From positions 1-43,557 of the IMG/VR virus record IMGVR_UViG_3300037541_000305: a DNA stretch of 43,557 nucleotides. One strand, 5' to 3'. Below are positions 1-9,060 of this stretch, in pieces. The notes beneath the pieces were generated by a model. The model was given only the letters and a program-made list of their open reading frames with translations. It had not been told where the DNA came from and did no database searches. Position numbers and translations under genes: made by a program. Position 1 is the first letter of the stretch, and each line of letters opens with the position of its first letter. Source of the stretch: a virus.

Positions 1-127
1 CAACAGGCAACACCTTTGCCACGGGCGACAACCCGACAGCGGCGACGCTTAATGCGGCGGTGAATAGTGCTACGTTTGCTTCGGGAGCGGTGGATAGCAG
101 CACGACGCAGCTTTCGGGTGGGGCTAT
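1..127. repeat. 127-bp terminal redundancy, left copy (circular contig)
   Basis: Bases 1-127 are identical to 43431-43557. The repeat lies inside a fibre gene that becomes whole when the ends are joined. Exactly 127 bp is a standard de Bruijn k-mer overlap, so this most likely reflects circular assembly of a circularly permuted or concatemeric genome rather than a biological direct terminal repeat. Confidence 0.95.
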
Positions 128-683
128 TATCGTCAAGGATGGGGGCGTAACGCCGGCCAAACTAAGTACGGGGCATCCTGAGTGGACGGTAAGCGGGGCT
201 TTGAGTGCCACGTCGATGCAATCAACGCCTATTGGGGCCACAACCCCCTCTTCCGGTGCGTTTACGACCCTTTCGGCCACGGGGACGGTTTCCCTCTACG
301 AAGTGATAGAAAAGGCTTCTATTACGGGTGGAGCCCTATCTGGGACGGTGCAGCACGATGTCTTGAGCGGTGCGGTGGTCTATTATACGGCGAATGCGTC
401 GGGGAACTGGACTTTGAACGTCCGGGGCGATAGCGGGACTACGCTTAACGCCTCGATGGCGACGGGAGACAGCGTAACGCTGGCGATGGTGACGACCCAA
501 GGTGGGACGGCCTACTATGCGTCGGCGCATACGATTGACGGCAACGCGGTGACGCCGAAGTGGGCGGGGGGTACGGCTCCGTCAGCGGGCAATGCATCCA
601 GCGTGGACCTTTACACGTACACGATCATCAAGACGGGTGCCGCAACGTTTGTGGTATTGGCTAGCCAAACGCGATTTGCCTAA
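1..683 (+). CDS. Tail fibre/virion protein, main part (gene wraps from 43418)
   Basis: The frame is open from base 3 and joins, across the circle, the ATG at 43418, giving a 231-aa protein. The N-terminus is low-complexity (T/A/G/S), followed by a phage fibre-type motif GATTPSSGAFTTLSATG near residue 80. A C-terminal beta-rich domain of about 120 residues carries NASGNWTLNVRGDSGT and ends in ASQTRFA. This style of C-terminal domain is common in virion proteins of marine and freshwater tailed phages; that family link is from memory. The stop overlaps the next start as TAATG, so it is coupled to the 637-aa protein. It follows the nozzle-like gene, so a short fibre or nozzle-associated decoration is likely. 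No enzymatic motif is visible. Confidence 0.75.
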   Translation, partial: TGNTFATGDNPTAATLNAAVNSATFASGAVDSSTTQLSGGAIIVKDGGVTPAKLSTGHPEWTVSGALSATSMQSTPIGATTPSSGAFTTLSATGTVSLYEVIEKASITGGALSGTVQHDVLSGAVVYYTANASGNWTLNVRGDSGTTLNASMATGDSVTLAMVTTQGGTAYYASAHTIDGNAVTPKWAGGTAPSAGNASSVDLYTYTIIKTGAATFVVLASQTRFA

Positions 684-2596
684 TGGCTGAGGTTATTACC
701 AATCCATACGATCCGTCCAACCCGTTTGATTTTAACAACCAGGGTGGTGATGGCGGGTTCTATGACGGCGGCGCCAACATGCCGTGGAACCCTTTTGCGA
801 ACAGCAATTACGGCAACCCGTTTACGGGTGTCGATCCGTCGAATCCTTACGACACGTTTCCTTCTGGAACCTATGTAGGTGACGGAAGTAATCCGTTTAC
901 GGGCGGGCTTGGTGGCAATCCCTTTGGGACGGTGAACTTTGGTGGCACGGGTGTTGGGCCTTATGCTGGGCCCACCGGCACAACGCAGCCGGGTGGCTTT
1001 AATCCGCCGGCTGGCTGGGAGGTTGACAAAGTTGATCTTGGCCCGTGGAGTCAGGGTGGCGGAGAGATTTGGTCTAAACCTCTGCCGCCTCCGAGTCAGT
1101 TCCCCAACATTCAATTTGGCATCCCCGACTTTAACATCGGGACGGGAGGTTTAATTATTGGGGGCGGTATCCTTGGAAGTGGTATTTTTGGTGGTGGAGG
1201 TGGCGGTGGCGGCGGAATGCGCGGTGGTGGTCCCGATGTGGAAAGTGGAACGGGGACACAGGGGCCCATCGTACCGCCTATTACTGACGGTGGTGGCACA
1301 CAGAACCCGCCTTTGACAAAGGATGACATAAGCGGTCCATCCAAAGACGTTCTCTTCCCGCCAGCCGTCTGGGACGGCAGCATGGATCAGGAGTCCAAGA
1401 ATCGTTGGGACCCGCGCATCCCTTTTCCCGGAACTAGCCAGCCCCCAAGCGGCGAAGGGACCAAGCCCGCTGATATAATCGTCCCGCCGATCATTCCGGG
1501 CGCCCCTCCGGGTAGCCCTAACGAGAACACTACGCCAACCACGATTTATAAGCCACTTGGCCCCGTGATGCCAACTCCGCCTGCCGGCGGTGGTAGCAGC
1601 GGTGGTGGTGGCACCAATCCGCCGACTAATACACCCCCAGCTACGCCCAACATTCCGATCAACGTTATGAACCGCAATTATCTCCAAGAGGGGCAGCTAG
1701 GCGTAGATGCCATGCGCCAGCTCATGCCTCAGCTTTTGGGGCAATATGCGCAGTTCTCGGGGCAACCGGGGCAGGCTGATGCCGCCAATTTCTACAATCA
1801 GCTTATCGGGCAGAATGGGGCAAATACGTGGAATCCTGAACTGACGCGGCTGGCCAATGAGCAAACGATGGCGTCCAATACGGCGCTGCGGTTTGCCAAT
1901 GTGGGCGACGTGGAGGCTTTGTCGGGGCGGGCACAGGCTGCGCAGCGTGCAGCCAATCCTGAACTTTACGGGATGCTGGGTGCGTATTCGGGCGGGGCGC
2001 AGCAGCAGCTTGCCAACGACTATGCCGCCGTTGGGCGCGGGGGCCAGCTTACGGCTGACGAGATTCGCATGGCGCAGCAGAGTGCCCGTGAGGCGGCTGG
2101 TGCCCAAGGGCGCTTGCGGGGTAGTGGAACGCAGGCTGCGGAGGTCTTGAATCGTTTTCAATACCAGCAGCAACGCGACCAGCAGAACCGGGCTAACCTC
2201 GGGCAATCGCAACAGGCGGCGCTAGGGGGCATGAATGCTTCGGCGCAGGCTGCTTTTAATCCGTTCTCGACGCTGCTGGGTCAGGGCATGAATACGCAGA
2301 ACGTGGGGACGAATCAGACGCTGTTTAATCAAGGCACGGGCTTTTCGTCTGGGGCGTTGTCGAATCAATACACGCAGCAGCTTACCAATCCGTTCAACCC
2401 GTATGCGGCTGACGTTTACGGGAGCAACTTTAATGCGGAGAATGCTCGTGCGATTGCCAACAGCAACAACTCGGCGTATTCTGACGCTGCTAGGAACAAG
2501 CTACTGCTTGATGGTCTGGGCAAAATCTTCAACATTGGCGCGGGCCAAGGCTGGTGGGGCGCTCCTGCCGGTTCTACTGGAACCAAGGGTCCTTAA
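683..2596 (+). CDS. Large Gly/Pro- then Gln/Ala/Asn-rich internal virion (ejection-type) protein
   Basis: 637 aa, with the start overlapping the previous stop (TAATG). Residues 1-330 are disordered: repeated N-P-F and Y-D-P motifs, a run of nine glycines near residue 170, and long G/P/T stretches. Residues 330-637 are predicted helical and rich in Gln, Ala and Asn, with segments such as GGAQQQLANDYAAVGRGG and GTQAAEVLNRFQYQQQRDQ. Large low-complexity proteins with Gln/Ala-rich helices, placed after the tail genes and before other ejection-type proteins, are typical of podovirus internal proteins released into the host at infection. The role is inferred from composition and position; no catalytic motif is visible. 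Confidence 0.65.
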   Translation: MAEVITNPYDPSNPFDFNNQGGDGGFYDGGANMPWNPFANSNYGNPFTGVDPSNPYDTFPSGTYVGDGSNPFTGGLGGNPFGTVNFGGTGVGPYAGPTGTTQPGGFNPPAGWEVDKVDLGPWSQGGGEIWSKPLPPPSQFPNIQFGIPDFNIGTGGLIIGGGILGSGIFGGGGGGGGGMRGGGPDVESGTGTQGPIVPPITDGGGTQNPPLTKDDISGPSKDVLFPPAVWDGSMDQESKNRWDPRIPFPGTSQPPSGEGTKPADIIVPPIIPGAPPGSPNENTTPTTIYKPLGPVMPTPPAGGGSSGGGGTNPPTNTPPATPNIPINVMNRNYLQEGQLGVDAMRQLMPQLLGQYAQFSGQPGQADAANFYNQLIGQNGANTWNPELTRLANEQTMASNTALRFANVGDVEALSGRAQAAQRAANPELYGMLGAYSGGAQQQLANDYAAVGRGGQLTADEIRMAQQSAREAAGAQGRLRGSGTQAAEVLNRFQYQQQRDQQNRANLGQSQQAALGGMNASAQAAFNPFSTLLGQGMNTQNVGTNQTLFNQGTGFSSGALSNQYTQQLTNPFNPYAADVYGSNFNAENARAIANSNNSAYSDAARNKLLLDGLGKIFNIGAGQGWWGAPAGSTGTKGP

Positions 2597-2614
2597 CCCT
2601 TAATCTTTAATCAA

Positions 2615-3973
2615 GTGCCCTACAATCCAGGCGTTAATGACATCAGTGGCCAGATCAGAGCCCAAGGGTTCTTGGCTGGCGGCAACAGCCTGCTTGAAGG
2701 CATTACAGCGGGCTTTGAGACCATCAAGAAGAACAAGGACGAGGACAAGGCCAACATTGCTTCCATCAAGGCGTTTGACACCATGATGAAGGGGATGGAG
2801 GGCATTGCTGAGGGCCTTGGTCCGCAGTTTAAGGAGGCGGTGACGGCCTTGCAGCTCAAAGTAAGTGATACGTCCCAGTCCAACAAGGCGCGGGCACAGG
2901 TTGCCGCCCAAGGTATGAAGGGCCTTACGGAGCTGTTCAAGATTGGCGCTGACGTAAAGCAGCAGAACGCCATTGCGGAACAGAATCGCCTTATCAATCA
3001 GGCTCGGATTGATTCGGAACTGGCGCAAATGCAGAAGGCCCAATTTGAGCAGGGTGTACAAACACTAACGGGGCGCCTGCTGGAGAACGATCTAAAGATT
3101 CCGCCCGAATTGATCGGCAAGGTTGATCCTCGCATGATCCCATTGGCGATGGCGGAAGCCCATAAATTGGGCGGCATGAAGGCGGACGCTAAGGCGGTGG
3201 AGATTGACCGACTCCTAAAGAGCAATCCGAATCTGACGCACCCAGAAGCCACGCAGCTTGCTTATGGAATGGCGCAGCTCAGTAAAGACCCGGTGAGCGG
3301 CCAAGAAACCATTGTCAACTTGGCTACGGGTCAATCTAAACCCATCAAGTCTGCCCCAAAGCCGGCAGCAGCCCCAGCCGCTGAACCCGCCCAAGCGCCA
3401 TTTGGCACTCCGCCGTCGCCAGCTCCCGTCGCAGCGGCAAACCAGCCCAAACTTTACGATATGGCCGATAAGGCGACTGGCATCCTGCCCAATGCCATTG
3501 CGGCAGTGCAGCGGGTGGCTGGGCTCACGGGTCAGGCTTTGGGCAAGGACAACCTTGAAATCCTTAATGCGCCCGAGATCATTGAGGCGCAACAGGCGCT
3601 TGTGTCGGCAAAACAAGACCTTGGCCGCGCTCTTGCAAACAACCCACGCTTTGCAGAGGGGGAACAGCAGCGCATTATGAAAGAGGTGGACATCAGTGGG
3701 GGCCTCCTTACTGATCCAACTACGCTAAAGGCGAAGATGCGCAGCGTTAATTCTACCCTGAAGCAGCGTATTGACGATGCCTACAAGGATTACAATAACG
3801 AATCGCTTCCGGCATCTGAACGTGCTTTGGCAATTCGAGCGGCTAACGACATGACGCAGTTCCTTATCAAGCTTGGCGTTCCCGAAGAGGGCAAGTCGCA
3901 GCCAAAGGAAAAGGCTTCGTTAGAGGAACTTAAGATTGACGGGTACAAGGTGAGGGTTAAATCAACCCGCTAA
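2615..3973 (+). CDS. Helical internal virion/ejection-type protein
   Basis: 452 aa from a GTG start at 2615, preferred because the N-terminus MPYNPGVNDISGQIRAQG is of a kind common at the start of such phage proteins. No Shine-Dalgarno sequence is visible in the 18-bp gap behind the preceding gene. Residues 20-230 are predicted long helices rich in Ala, Gln, Lys and Glu (coiled-coil-like). Residues 245-275 are a Pro/Ala-rich hinge (SAPKPAAAPAAEPAQAP). The C-terminal 180 residues are helical again. The stop overlaps the next start (TAATG at 3971-3975). Composition and the position in the block of three large proteins at the late-arm end suggest an internal head protein ejected with DNA. No enzyme motif found. 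Confidence 0.65.
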   Translation: MPYNPGVNDISGQIRAQGFLAGGNSLLEGITAGFETIKKNKDEDKANIASIKAFDTMMKGMEGIAEGLGPQFKEAVTALQLKVSDTSQSNKARAQVAAQGMKGLTELFKIGADVKQQNAIAEQNRLINQARIDSELAQMQKAQFEQGVQTLTGRLLENDLKIPPELIGKVDPRMIPLAMAEAHKLGGMKADAKAVEIDRLLKSNPNLTHPEATQLAYGMAQLSKDPVSGQETIVNLATGQSKPIKSAPKPAAAPAAEPAQAPFGTPPSPAPVAAANQPKLYDMADKATGILPNAIAAVQRVAGLTGQALGKDNLEILNAPEIIEAQQALVSAKQDLGRALANNPRFAEGEQQRIMKEVDISGGLLTDPTTLKAKMRSVNSTLKQRIDDAYKDYNNESLPASERALAIRAANDMTQFLIKLGVPEEGKSQPKEKASLEELKIDGYKVRVKSTR

Positions 3974-6588
3974 TGGCTGATAAAACCTACATCATTACCG
4001 ATGAGCGTACCGGCGTAGAACTGGAGATCACCGGAGATAAGCCGCCTAGCAAGGAACAGGCAGATCGCATCTTCTCGCAGGTAAGGGCCAAGCAGGATGG
4101 CCCCAGTGGCTTCCTTCCGTTTGCGAACAAGGCTATTGCTCAGACCCTTGGCGCTCCCGTTGACGTGGTGAACCTTGGCCTGTCCAAGATTGGCTTAGGC
4201 ACAGATAGGCCCTTTGGTGGTTCTGAGAGTATTCGCGCAGGTATGGAGGCCATTGGAGCCCCCACCCCCAATCGTGCCCCCCAGAGCACTTCCGAGTACA
4301 TTGGACAGGTGGGTGGCGAGGCAACGGCAATGTCGGTTCCCATCCTGAAGGGTGCTCAGATGATGTCCCGTGGTTCTGGCGCTATGGCCGGGGCGGCAAG
4401 GCAGATCAATCAACAGGTGGTTTCGGCTCCGATTAAGGCATTGGCCGCTGAGTCTGCCGGCGTGGTGGGTGCAGGCGTTGGGCGCCAGATCGGCGTAGAG
4501 AATGAAATGGGGCCGATTGGCCAGTTCGTTACAGAGATGGCTGGCGGCATGACCCCGGCTGTTCTTCCCACCAAACTAGCGGCAGCGGCTACGGGCAAGG
4601 CTGCGGGATGGGCCTTCCTGCCCTTTACCCGCCAGGGGTCTTATGATCGGGCCTCTAGGCGCATTCAGGAGCTTGTAGCCGATCCTATCAAGGCCGCTAG
4701 GTCCATTGAGGACTTGAAGGGAACCAATCTAAGGCCATCGGCAGCTAGCGAAGAGCCCGGCCTGATGGCGCTGGAGAACGCCGTGCTGGCGGCAGACCCC
4801 GCCGAAGCATCTAGGGTCTCAATCAAAACCTCTGAAACGGTCAACGATCTTGTTGAAAGCATCAGGATCAGCGGCAAGGTAACTGACGCGAAAGAGTTCA
4901 TCACGGCCAAGCGCAACCGGCTTTTTGCGGCGATTGATGCACGCATTGAAAAGGCTTCGGATGAGGCTGCGGCGGCACTTCAATCGGTACAGACCGATCC
5001 GGCTGATGGCGCTTCCGCCGCCGTGGCGGTCAGGCAATCATTGGAGACGGCTTTGGCTGATGCCAAGGTTCAGGAGGACTTGCTTTGGAGTGCCGTACCG
5101 AAGGACGTTAAAGCACCGATTAGTCCCATAACGAAGAAATACCAGGAGTTAAACGCCTCTCTATCTCAGGCGCAGATCGACGATATGCCCGAGGTTGCTC
5201 GGCGAATCCTTGATTCCGCGATTGAGAACAACGTCAAAACGGCCACCGTTCAAGAGATTGACGGGCTTTACAAGCGGCTGGGTGAGGTTGGAACGCAGGC
5301 TAGGGCCAACAAGGAATTCAACAAATCGCGCATTACTTCCGGTTTGCGTGAGGCGATTTTGGAGTCCATCGGCAAGGCGGAGGGCAATCCTACCACTAAG
5401 GAGGCTTTGGACACGGCCAGGGCTTTCAGCTATGAGCTAAATCAGAAGTTTGGCCGGGGAACTGTCGGCAAAATCTTGGGGCACAGCCGGGAGGGTGGTT
5501 CTTCCGTTCCGCCTGAGCAAACGCTGAACGTAGGTGTGGCCAAACCCCGCATGTCGGGTGAACTTGCCCTGCGCGAACTAAAGAAGGCCACGGATGACCC
5601 CAACGTTCTTGATGGCGTTCAGACGTTCTTAAAGGAACGCTTTGTACGGGCGGCAACGAGAAACGATGAAGTGGTGCCGGCGCAGGCTGATGCCTTTTTC
5701 CGTTCGCACGCTGAAATCCTTGAAGCTATTCCAGAGCTGAATCAGCAGCTTCGGACGGCGAGGAATACGGCAGACGTTGCCCGCCGAATCGAAAAGTCGG
5801 GAGACTCCATGCGTCGTGCCCTTGATCGGCCTGACGTTTCAGCCACGGCCCGATTTCTCAATGGTCCCGTGGACGCTGAAATCAATCGGGTGATGACCTC
5901 GAATGATCCAGTGGCGGTGATGGAGCAGGTTGTCCGAGTGGTCAAGAAAGACACCTCTGGCAAGGCCCTTGCTGGCCTGAAGGCTGGCGCAAGCGATTGG
6001 CTGATTGACCAAGTGACAAGCCCCAGCGTTACGGACATTGCGGGTCGTCCTGCCTTCAATGGGATCAAGCTGAAGTACGAATTGGAAAAGGATAGCGTAA
6101 TCACCCCGCTTTCCAAGGTCTTCTCACCGGACGAAATCAAGAACTTGAAGCGGAGTGCCGATCTTCTTGCCCGCATAGAGCGGCAAAGAAAAACGGGGGA
6201 AACGGTTCCGATCATCAATGACCGGCCGGCGTGGCTACTGGACATTGCCGGGCGCATCGTAGGCGCCAAGGCTGGTGCGGCGCTTTCACAGACCCCTGGC
6301 GGGTCAATTCAGGCGGCTTCCATTGGTTCCAGCGCCGTTCGTGACTTCATGCAGCGCATGACGGCCAACAAGGCCAAGCAGCTCATCATTGACGCCCTTT
6401 CAGACCCCGCTCTGATGCAGGCTCTGCTTGAACATCGTCCTAACCTAAAGCTGGAACGGGCAAAGCATGAGGGCGTGATTCGTTCATGGATGCTGGCGGC
6501 TGGTTCTCGACTTCTGACTCCAGAGGAGCTTGAGAAAGCCAGACGAGAAGAGGATCAGCGTCGTCAAGTTGGCCTAAGAGGTCCATGA
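3973..6588 (+). CDS. Large ejection-type protein (871 aa), last gene of the late arm
   Basis: 871 aa. Residues 1-45 form a small domain (TYIITDERTGVELEITGDKP). Then comes a segment found in many large phage virion proteins (LGAPVDVVNLGLSKIGLGTD, then FGGSESIRAGMEAIGAP). Residues 110-220 are Gly/Ala-rich and mildly hydrophobic, compatible with membrane insertion during ejection. The remaining 600 residues are predicted helical, rich in Ala, Glu, Lys and Arg, without recognised catalytic residues. It is TAATG-coupled to the preceding gene and is the third of three ejection-type proteins. The function, forming part of the conduit or travelling with DNA into the cell, is inferred from family style and position. 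Its 3' end faces the early arm. Confidence 0.65.
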   Translation: MADKTYIITDERTGVELEITGDKPPSKEQADRIFSQVRAKQDGPSGFLPFANKAIAQTLGAPVDVVNLGLSKIGLGTDRPFGGSESIRAGMEAIGAPTPNRAPQSTSEYIGQVGGEATAMSVPILKGAQMMSRGSGAMAGAARQINQQVVSAPIKALAAESAGVVGAGVGRQIGVENEMGPIGQFVTEMAGGMTPAVLPTKLAAAATGKAAGWAFLPFTRQGSYDRASRRIQELVADPIKAARSIEDLKGTNLRPSAASEEPGLMALENAVLAADPAEASRVSIKTSETVNDLVESIRISGKVTDAKEFITAKRNRLFAAIDARIEKASDEAAAALQSVQTDPADGASAAVAVRQSLETALADAKVQEDLLWSAVPKDVKAPISPITKKYQELNASLSQAQIDDMPEVARRILDSAIENNVKTATVQEIDGLYKRLGEVGTQARANKEFNKSRITSGLREAILESIGKAEGNPTTKEALDTARAFSYELNQKFGRGTVGKILGHSREGGSSVPPEQTLNVGVAKPRMSGELALRELKKATDDPNVLDGVQTFLKERFVRAATRNDEVVPAQADAFFRSHAEILEAIPELNQQLRTARNTADVARRIEKSGDSMRRALDRPDVSATARFLNGPVDAEINRVMTSNDPVAVMEQVVRVVKKDTSGKALAGLKAGASDWLIDQVTSPSVTDIAGRPAFNGIKLKYELEKDSVITPLSKVFSPDEIKNLKRSADLLARIERQRKTGETVPIINDRPAWLLDIAGRIVGAKAGAALSQTPGGSIQAASIGSSAVRDFMQRMTANKAKQLIIDALSDPALMQALLEHRPNLKLERAKHEGVIRSWMLAAGSRLLTPEELEKARREEDQRRQVGLRGP

Positions 6589-6655
6589 CGGGATAGAGCG
6601 CGGATTCGTGTTCTTCGACGAGCGCCACGAGGCGCTTTAGTTCTTGTTTGTCCAT
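6440..6655 (-). CDS. Doubtful 71-aa ORF overlapping the late arm antisense
   Basis: The first part (MDKQELKRLVALVEEHESAL) reads like a real helical protein, but there is no Shine-Dalgarno sequence before the ATG and the last 149 bp are antisense to the 3' end of the 871-aa ejection gene. It follows the HTH gene by about 20 bp. It could be a small gene with a convergent overlap or a chance ORF over a terminator hairpin. Confidence 0.25.
   Translation of the reverse strand: MDKQELKRLVALVEEHESALYPVMDLLGQLDDADPLLVWLSQAPLESEVENQPPASMNESRPHALPVPALG
6621..6649 (+). terminator. Possible late-arm terminator
   Basis: AGCGCC (6621-6626), loop ACGA, GGCGCT (6631-6636), followed by a T-rich tail (TTAGTTCTTGTTT). 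It lies 33 bp after the stop of the last late gene, in the convergent gap. The stem is short and the T-tract interrupted. The hairpin also falls inside a weak minus-strand ORF, so confidence is moderate. Confidence 0.4.
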
Positions 6656-6674
6656 AAAGACGACGAGCTAGCGG

Positions 6675-6956
6675 CTAACGGCAACGCTCGTCCTTGAGCT
6701 TGATCCCGCGATAGTGGGTGGCGTGTTGCACCACGCTGCGCTTCAGCCCTACGGCCTTGGCAATCTCGTTGGCGGTGTAGCTTCCGCTTTTTGCCATCTT
6801 CACCACCGCTTCCACCTGTTCGGGGCTGGTGCGTGGCTTGCGATAGACGCAGCTTGGGTTCTGTTCCTTGGGCAATGCGCCTCCGCCAGCACGCATAAAC
6901 TTGGCGCATTTGCGCGCCACCATATCGAGGAATCCTTCGGTTTCTGTCATGTACAT
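6675..6956 (-). CDS. Small helix-turn-helix DNA-binding protein
   Basis: 93 aa. The ATG at 6956 is chosen over the one six bases later because AAAGGA stands 8 bases upstream. The N-terminal 40 residues contain two cysteines and are basic. Residues 42-85 match a resolvase/Trp-repressor-type HTH: a helix at SPEQVEAVVKMAKSGSYT, then TANEIAKAVGLKRSVVQHAT as turn and recognition helix. It is the last credible gene of the early arm, directly after dnaB, so a regulator of replication or of the early-to-late switch is plausible. No target site is recognised. Confidence 0.65.
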   Translation of the reverse strand: MYMTETEGFLDMVARKCAKFMRAGGGALPKEQNPSCVYRKPRTSPEQVEAVVKMAKSGSYTANEIAKAVGLKRSVVQHATHYRGIKLKDERCR

Positions 6957-6970
6957 GTTAGTTGTCCTTT

Positions 6971-8317
6971 CTATTGGGTGTAGTTTTCAAAGCGGGTGAT
7001 GTCCCGCAGGAAAGACAGTTTAAGGGTGCCCACAGGGCCGTTGCGCTGCTTGGCAACCACTAGATCCATGCTATCCGCCGCCGTCTGATATCTATCATCC
7101 GCGTCCTTGGGCCTAGAGAGCATCAGCACCACATCGGCATCCTGTTCAATGCTCCCCGACTCACGCAAGTCTGAAAGCCTCGGCGGGCGATTATCCTTCT
7201 CCGAAGAGCGGTTGAGCTGCGATAGGACAATGACAGGAACGTTCAGCTCTTTGGCCAATGCCTTAAGCCCCCTAGAAGCCTCCGCCACCTGCTGTTCCCG
7301 TGGCGTAGAGGCGTTCGTAGGTGCCATGAGTTGCAGGTAGTCCACGATGATGCAGCCAAGCGGATTCCGGGCATGAACCCGCCTTGCACGGGCTCGAATG
7401 TGTGAGACGGGGATGGCGCTCGTATCGTCAATAAACAGGCCGGCACGGGCGATGTCGTCGGCAGCGTTCTTCATCCGCAAGAGGTCGTCCCCGGTCTTGG
7501 AAACCAAGCCGTCACGCAGTAGCTTCATGTTCACGCGGGCACGGGAGCAGATCATGCGCTGCATGAGTTGGGTGCCGCTCATCTCCAAGGAGAAGATAAG
7601 GACGCCCACGCCCTTGCCCGTTTGAGGATAGATCATAGCCTCGGCGATGTTCAGGGCGAGGGCAGTTTTTCCTTGGCTAGGGCGGGCTGCAATGATGATG
7701 AGGTCAGACTTCTGGAAGCCCCAAGTGAGGCAGTCCAAGTCGGCGAAGCCGGAACGAAGCCCCGTCATTTCCCCCTTCCGCGACACCATCGTATTGATGA
7801 TGGCCATAGCTTCGGGGACAATCTGCCGGGCGGGCACCGTCTTGTCGCTCACCCGTTTCTGGGTGGCGGCAAACATCTTTTGTTCGATGCCGTCCATCAG
7901 CTCGTCGATGTGGCCTGAGTTGGCGTAGCACTCCTCCACGGCCATCGTGCTCGTCCGAATCACCTCTCGGCGCAGGGCCAACTCCCTTACCTTGCCGAGG
8001 AAGTAATTAGCTTCGGCGGTGGTTGGGACCCGGCTGCTTATCTGAGCTAGGAAGGGATAACCACCGAGGCTGTCCAACTCTTGCCTAGAGCGCAGCTCCT
8101 CGCCCAGAACGTCCACGGTGCAGGCTTTGCCGGCGGCAAACAGCGATTCCAGCACGTAGAAGATGCGGGCGTGGCGGGGCTCGTAGAACGAAGTGCTGGT
8201 AACGTGAGCCTCGTAACAGCGATTGATGACATCGGGGCCGTCGAGGAGGATGCAGCCCAAGAGCTGTTCCTCTGCTTCGATGCTATGGGGCAGGGTACGC
8301 GGTAATTGGTCGCTCAT
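6971..8317 (-). CDS. dnaB: Replicative DNA helicase (DnaB family)
   Basis: 448 aa from the ATG at 8317, which overlaps the upstream stop as ATGA; the longer in-frame start adds 15 unrelated residues. The DnaB N-terminal domain starts at PHSIEAEEQLLGCILLD. The RecA-like motor domain has Walker A ARPSQGKTAL (about residue 208), Walker B GCIIVDYLQLM (about 315), the motif VIVLSQLNR (about 350), and DLRESGSIEQDADVV with the arginine-finger and glutamine region. Length agrees with bacterial DnaB (about 450-470 aa). It unwinds the replication fork as a hexamer. The upstream coupled gene looks like its loader/initiator. No phage polymerase or primase is visible, so host enzymes probably complete the replisome. 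Confidence 0.95.
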   Translation of the reverse strand: MSDQLPRTLPHSIEAEEQLLGCILLDGPDVINRCYEAHVTSTSFYEPRHARIFYVLESLFAAGKACTVDVLGEELRSRQELDSLGGYPFLAQISSRVPTTAEANYFLGKVRELALRREVIRTSTMAVEECYANSGHIDELMDGIEQKMFAATQKRVSDKTVPARQIVPEAMAIINTMVSRKGEMTGLRSGFADLDCLTWGFQKSDLIIIAARPSQGKTALALNIAEAMIYPQTGKGVGVLIFSLEMSGTQLMQRMICSRARVNMKLLRDGLVSKTGDDLLRMKNAADDIARAGLFIDDTSAIPVSHIRARARRVHARNPLGCIIVDYLQLMAPTNASTPREQQVAEASRGLKALAKELNVPVIVLSQLNRSSEKDNRPPRLSDLRESGSIEQDADVVLMLSRPKDADDRYQTAADSMDLVVAKQRNGPVGTLKLSFLRDITRFENYTQ

Positions 8318-8994
8318 TTCTCTAGGAGGGCATTCCTGATGGTGGAAGAGAGTTCTGCCCAAGTTGCAGGACGTGCTGCATCGGGGAACTTAATGTTCCA
8401 TGCTTCGCGCCAATTGGGGGGTTCGCTGTAAATGTCTGGTCCTGCCTTCGGGCGCCCAGGGGTGAACGTCGTGTCGGCAGAAGCCTTGGCCAGAAACTTG
8501 TCAAACAGCATTACATCGTCCTTCTTGTCCCTCAGCTTGGACGGGGAAAAGAAGTTCTGGCGCCAGAAGGGATCGTGCCTTCCAAACTTGCACACCAGTA
8601 CAACCTGTTCCTTGGTGCGCTGGTCAATGCGGATCATCTTGTCGTAGCAATCTGCCCAACGATTGCGGGTGGCCTCCGTCACTTCAATCTTCGGCGCCTC
8701 CGTTTCGGCCAGCAGGGCAAGGAACCAATCGACGAACTTGTGGCCTTCGTCTGAAGCTTTCTTACCTAGTTCTTCGGCATCTGGCGGCACGGGCTGCGCC
8801 AATTGGCCAGACGTGTCTGGCTTTGGTTCGGGCTTCGGGAAGTACAGCTCGTTCAGGAAGTCGGCGAGATAGCCGAACAGCATGTACCATTGATCCCGCT
8901 GAGTTGGGGAAAGGTATCCGGGTTCGCCGTCACGTTCAACTATCCATTGGCGGGCAATGGCTAGGGCCTCTGTGTGTGTTTTTGTGGTCTTCAT
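8314..8994 (-). CDS. Replication initiator / helicase-loader-like protein
   Basis: 226 aa. The start at 8994 has AGGGA six bases upstream. The middle part (about residues 107-165) has the pattern common to C-terminal modules of phage O-type/DnaD-like replication proteins: a WADCYDKMIRID segment, then FWRQNFFSPSKLRDK, which resembles the frequent 'FW..NILSPAKLR' motif. The N-terminal half has an acidic/proline linker (FPKPEPKPDTSGQLAQPVPP). The stop overlaps the dnaB start as ATGA. The expected role is recruiting or loading DnaB at the phage origin. The family assignment rests on this short motif and the neighbour. Confidence 0.65.
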   Translation of the reverse strand: MKTTKTHTEALAIARQWIVERDGEPGYLSPTQRDQWYMLFGYLADFLNELYFPKPEPKPDTSGQLAQPVPPDAEELGKKASDEGHKFVDWFLALLAETEAPKIEVTEATRNRWADCYDKMIRIDQRTKEQVVLVCKFGRHDPFWRQNFFSPSKLRDKKDDVMLFDKFLAKASADTTFTPGRPKAGPDIYSEPPNWREAWNIKFPDAARPATWAELSSTIRNALLEK

Positions 8995-9038
8995 GTTTAG
9001 TCCCTAAAATAGTATTTGACAAAGATGTGCATAAATGA

Positions 9039-9047
9039 TGCTACAAT
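9039..9047 (+). promoter_or_regulatory. Extended -10 promoter element, rightward against the early arm
   Basis: TGCTACAAT fits TGn plus a -10 box. A TTGACA lies at 9016-9021, but the 20-bp spacing is too long for a classical pair, so the extended -10 would have to act. The start would be about 9054, directly before two hairpins and antisense to the gene at 9116-9331. Confidence 0.35.
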
Positions 9048-9060
9048 ACCTCCAACATGT

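Noticed and set aside
1471-1479. TGATATAAT identical to the element at 28038
   Set aside because: In mid-gene without a downstream start codon; encoded ADIIVPP explains it.
9016-9047. TTGACA with TACAAT as a classical promoter pair
   Set aside because: The 20-bp spacing is too long; only the extended -10 reading was kept.
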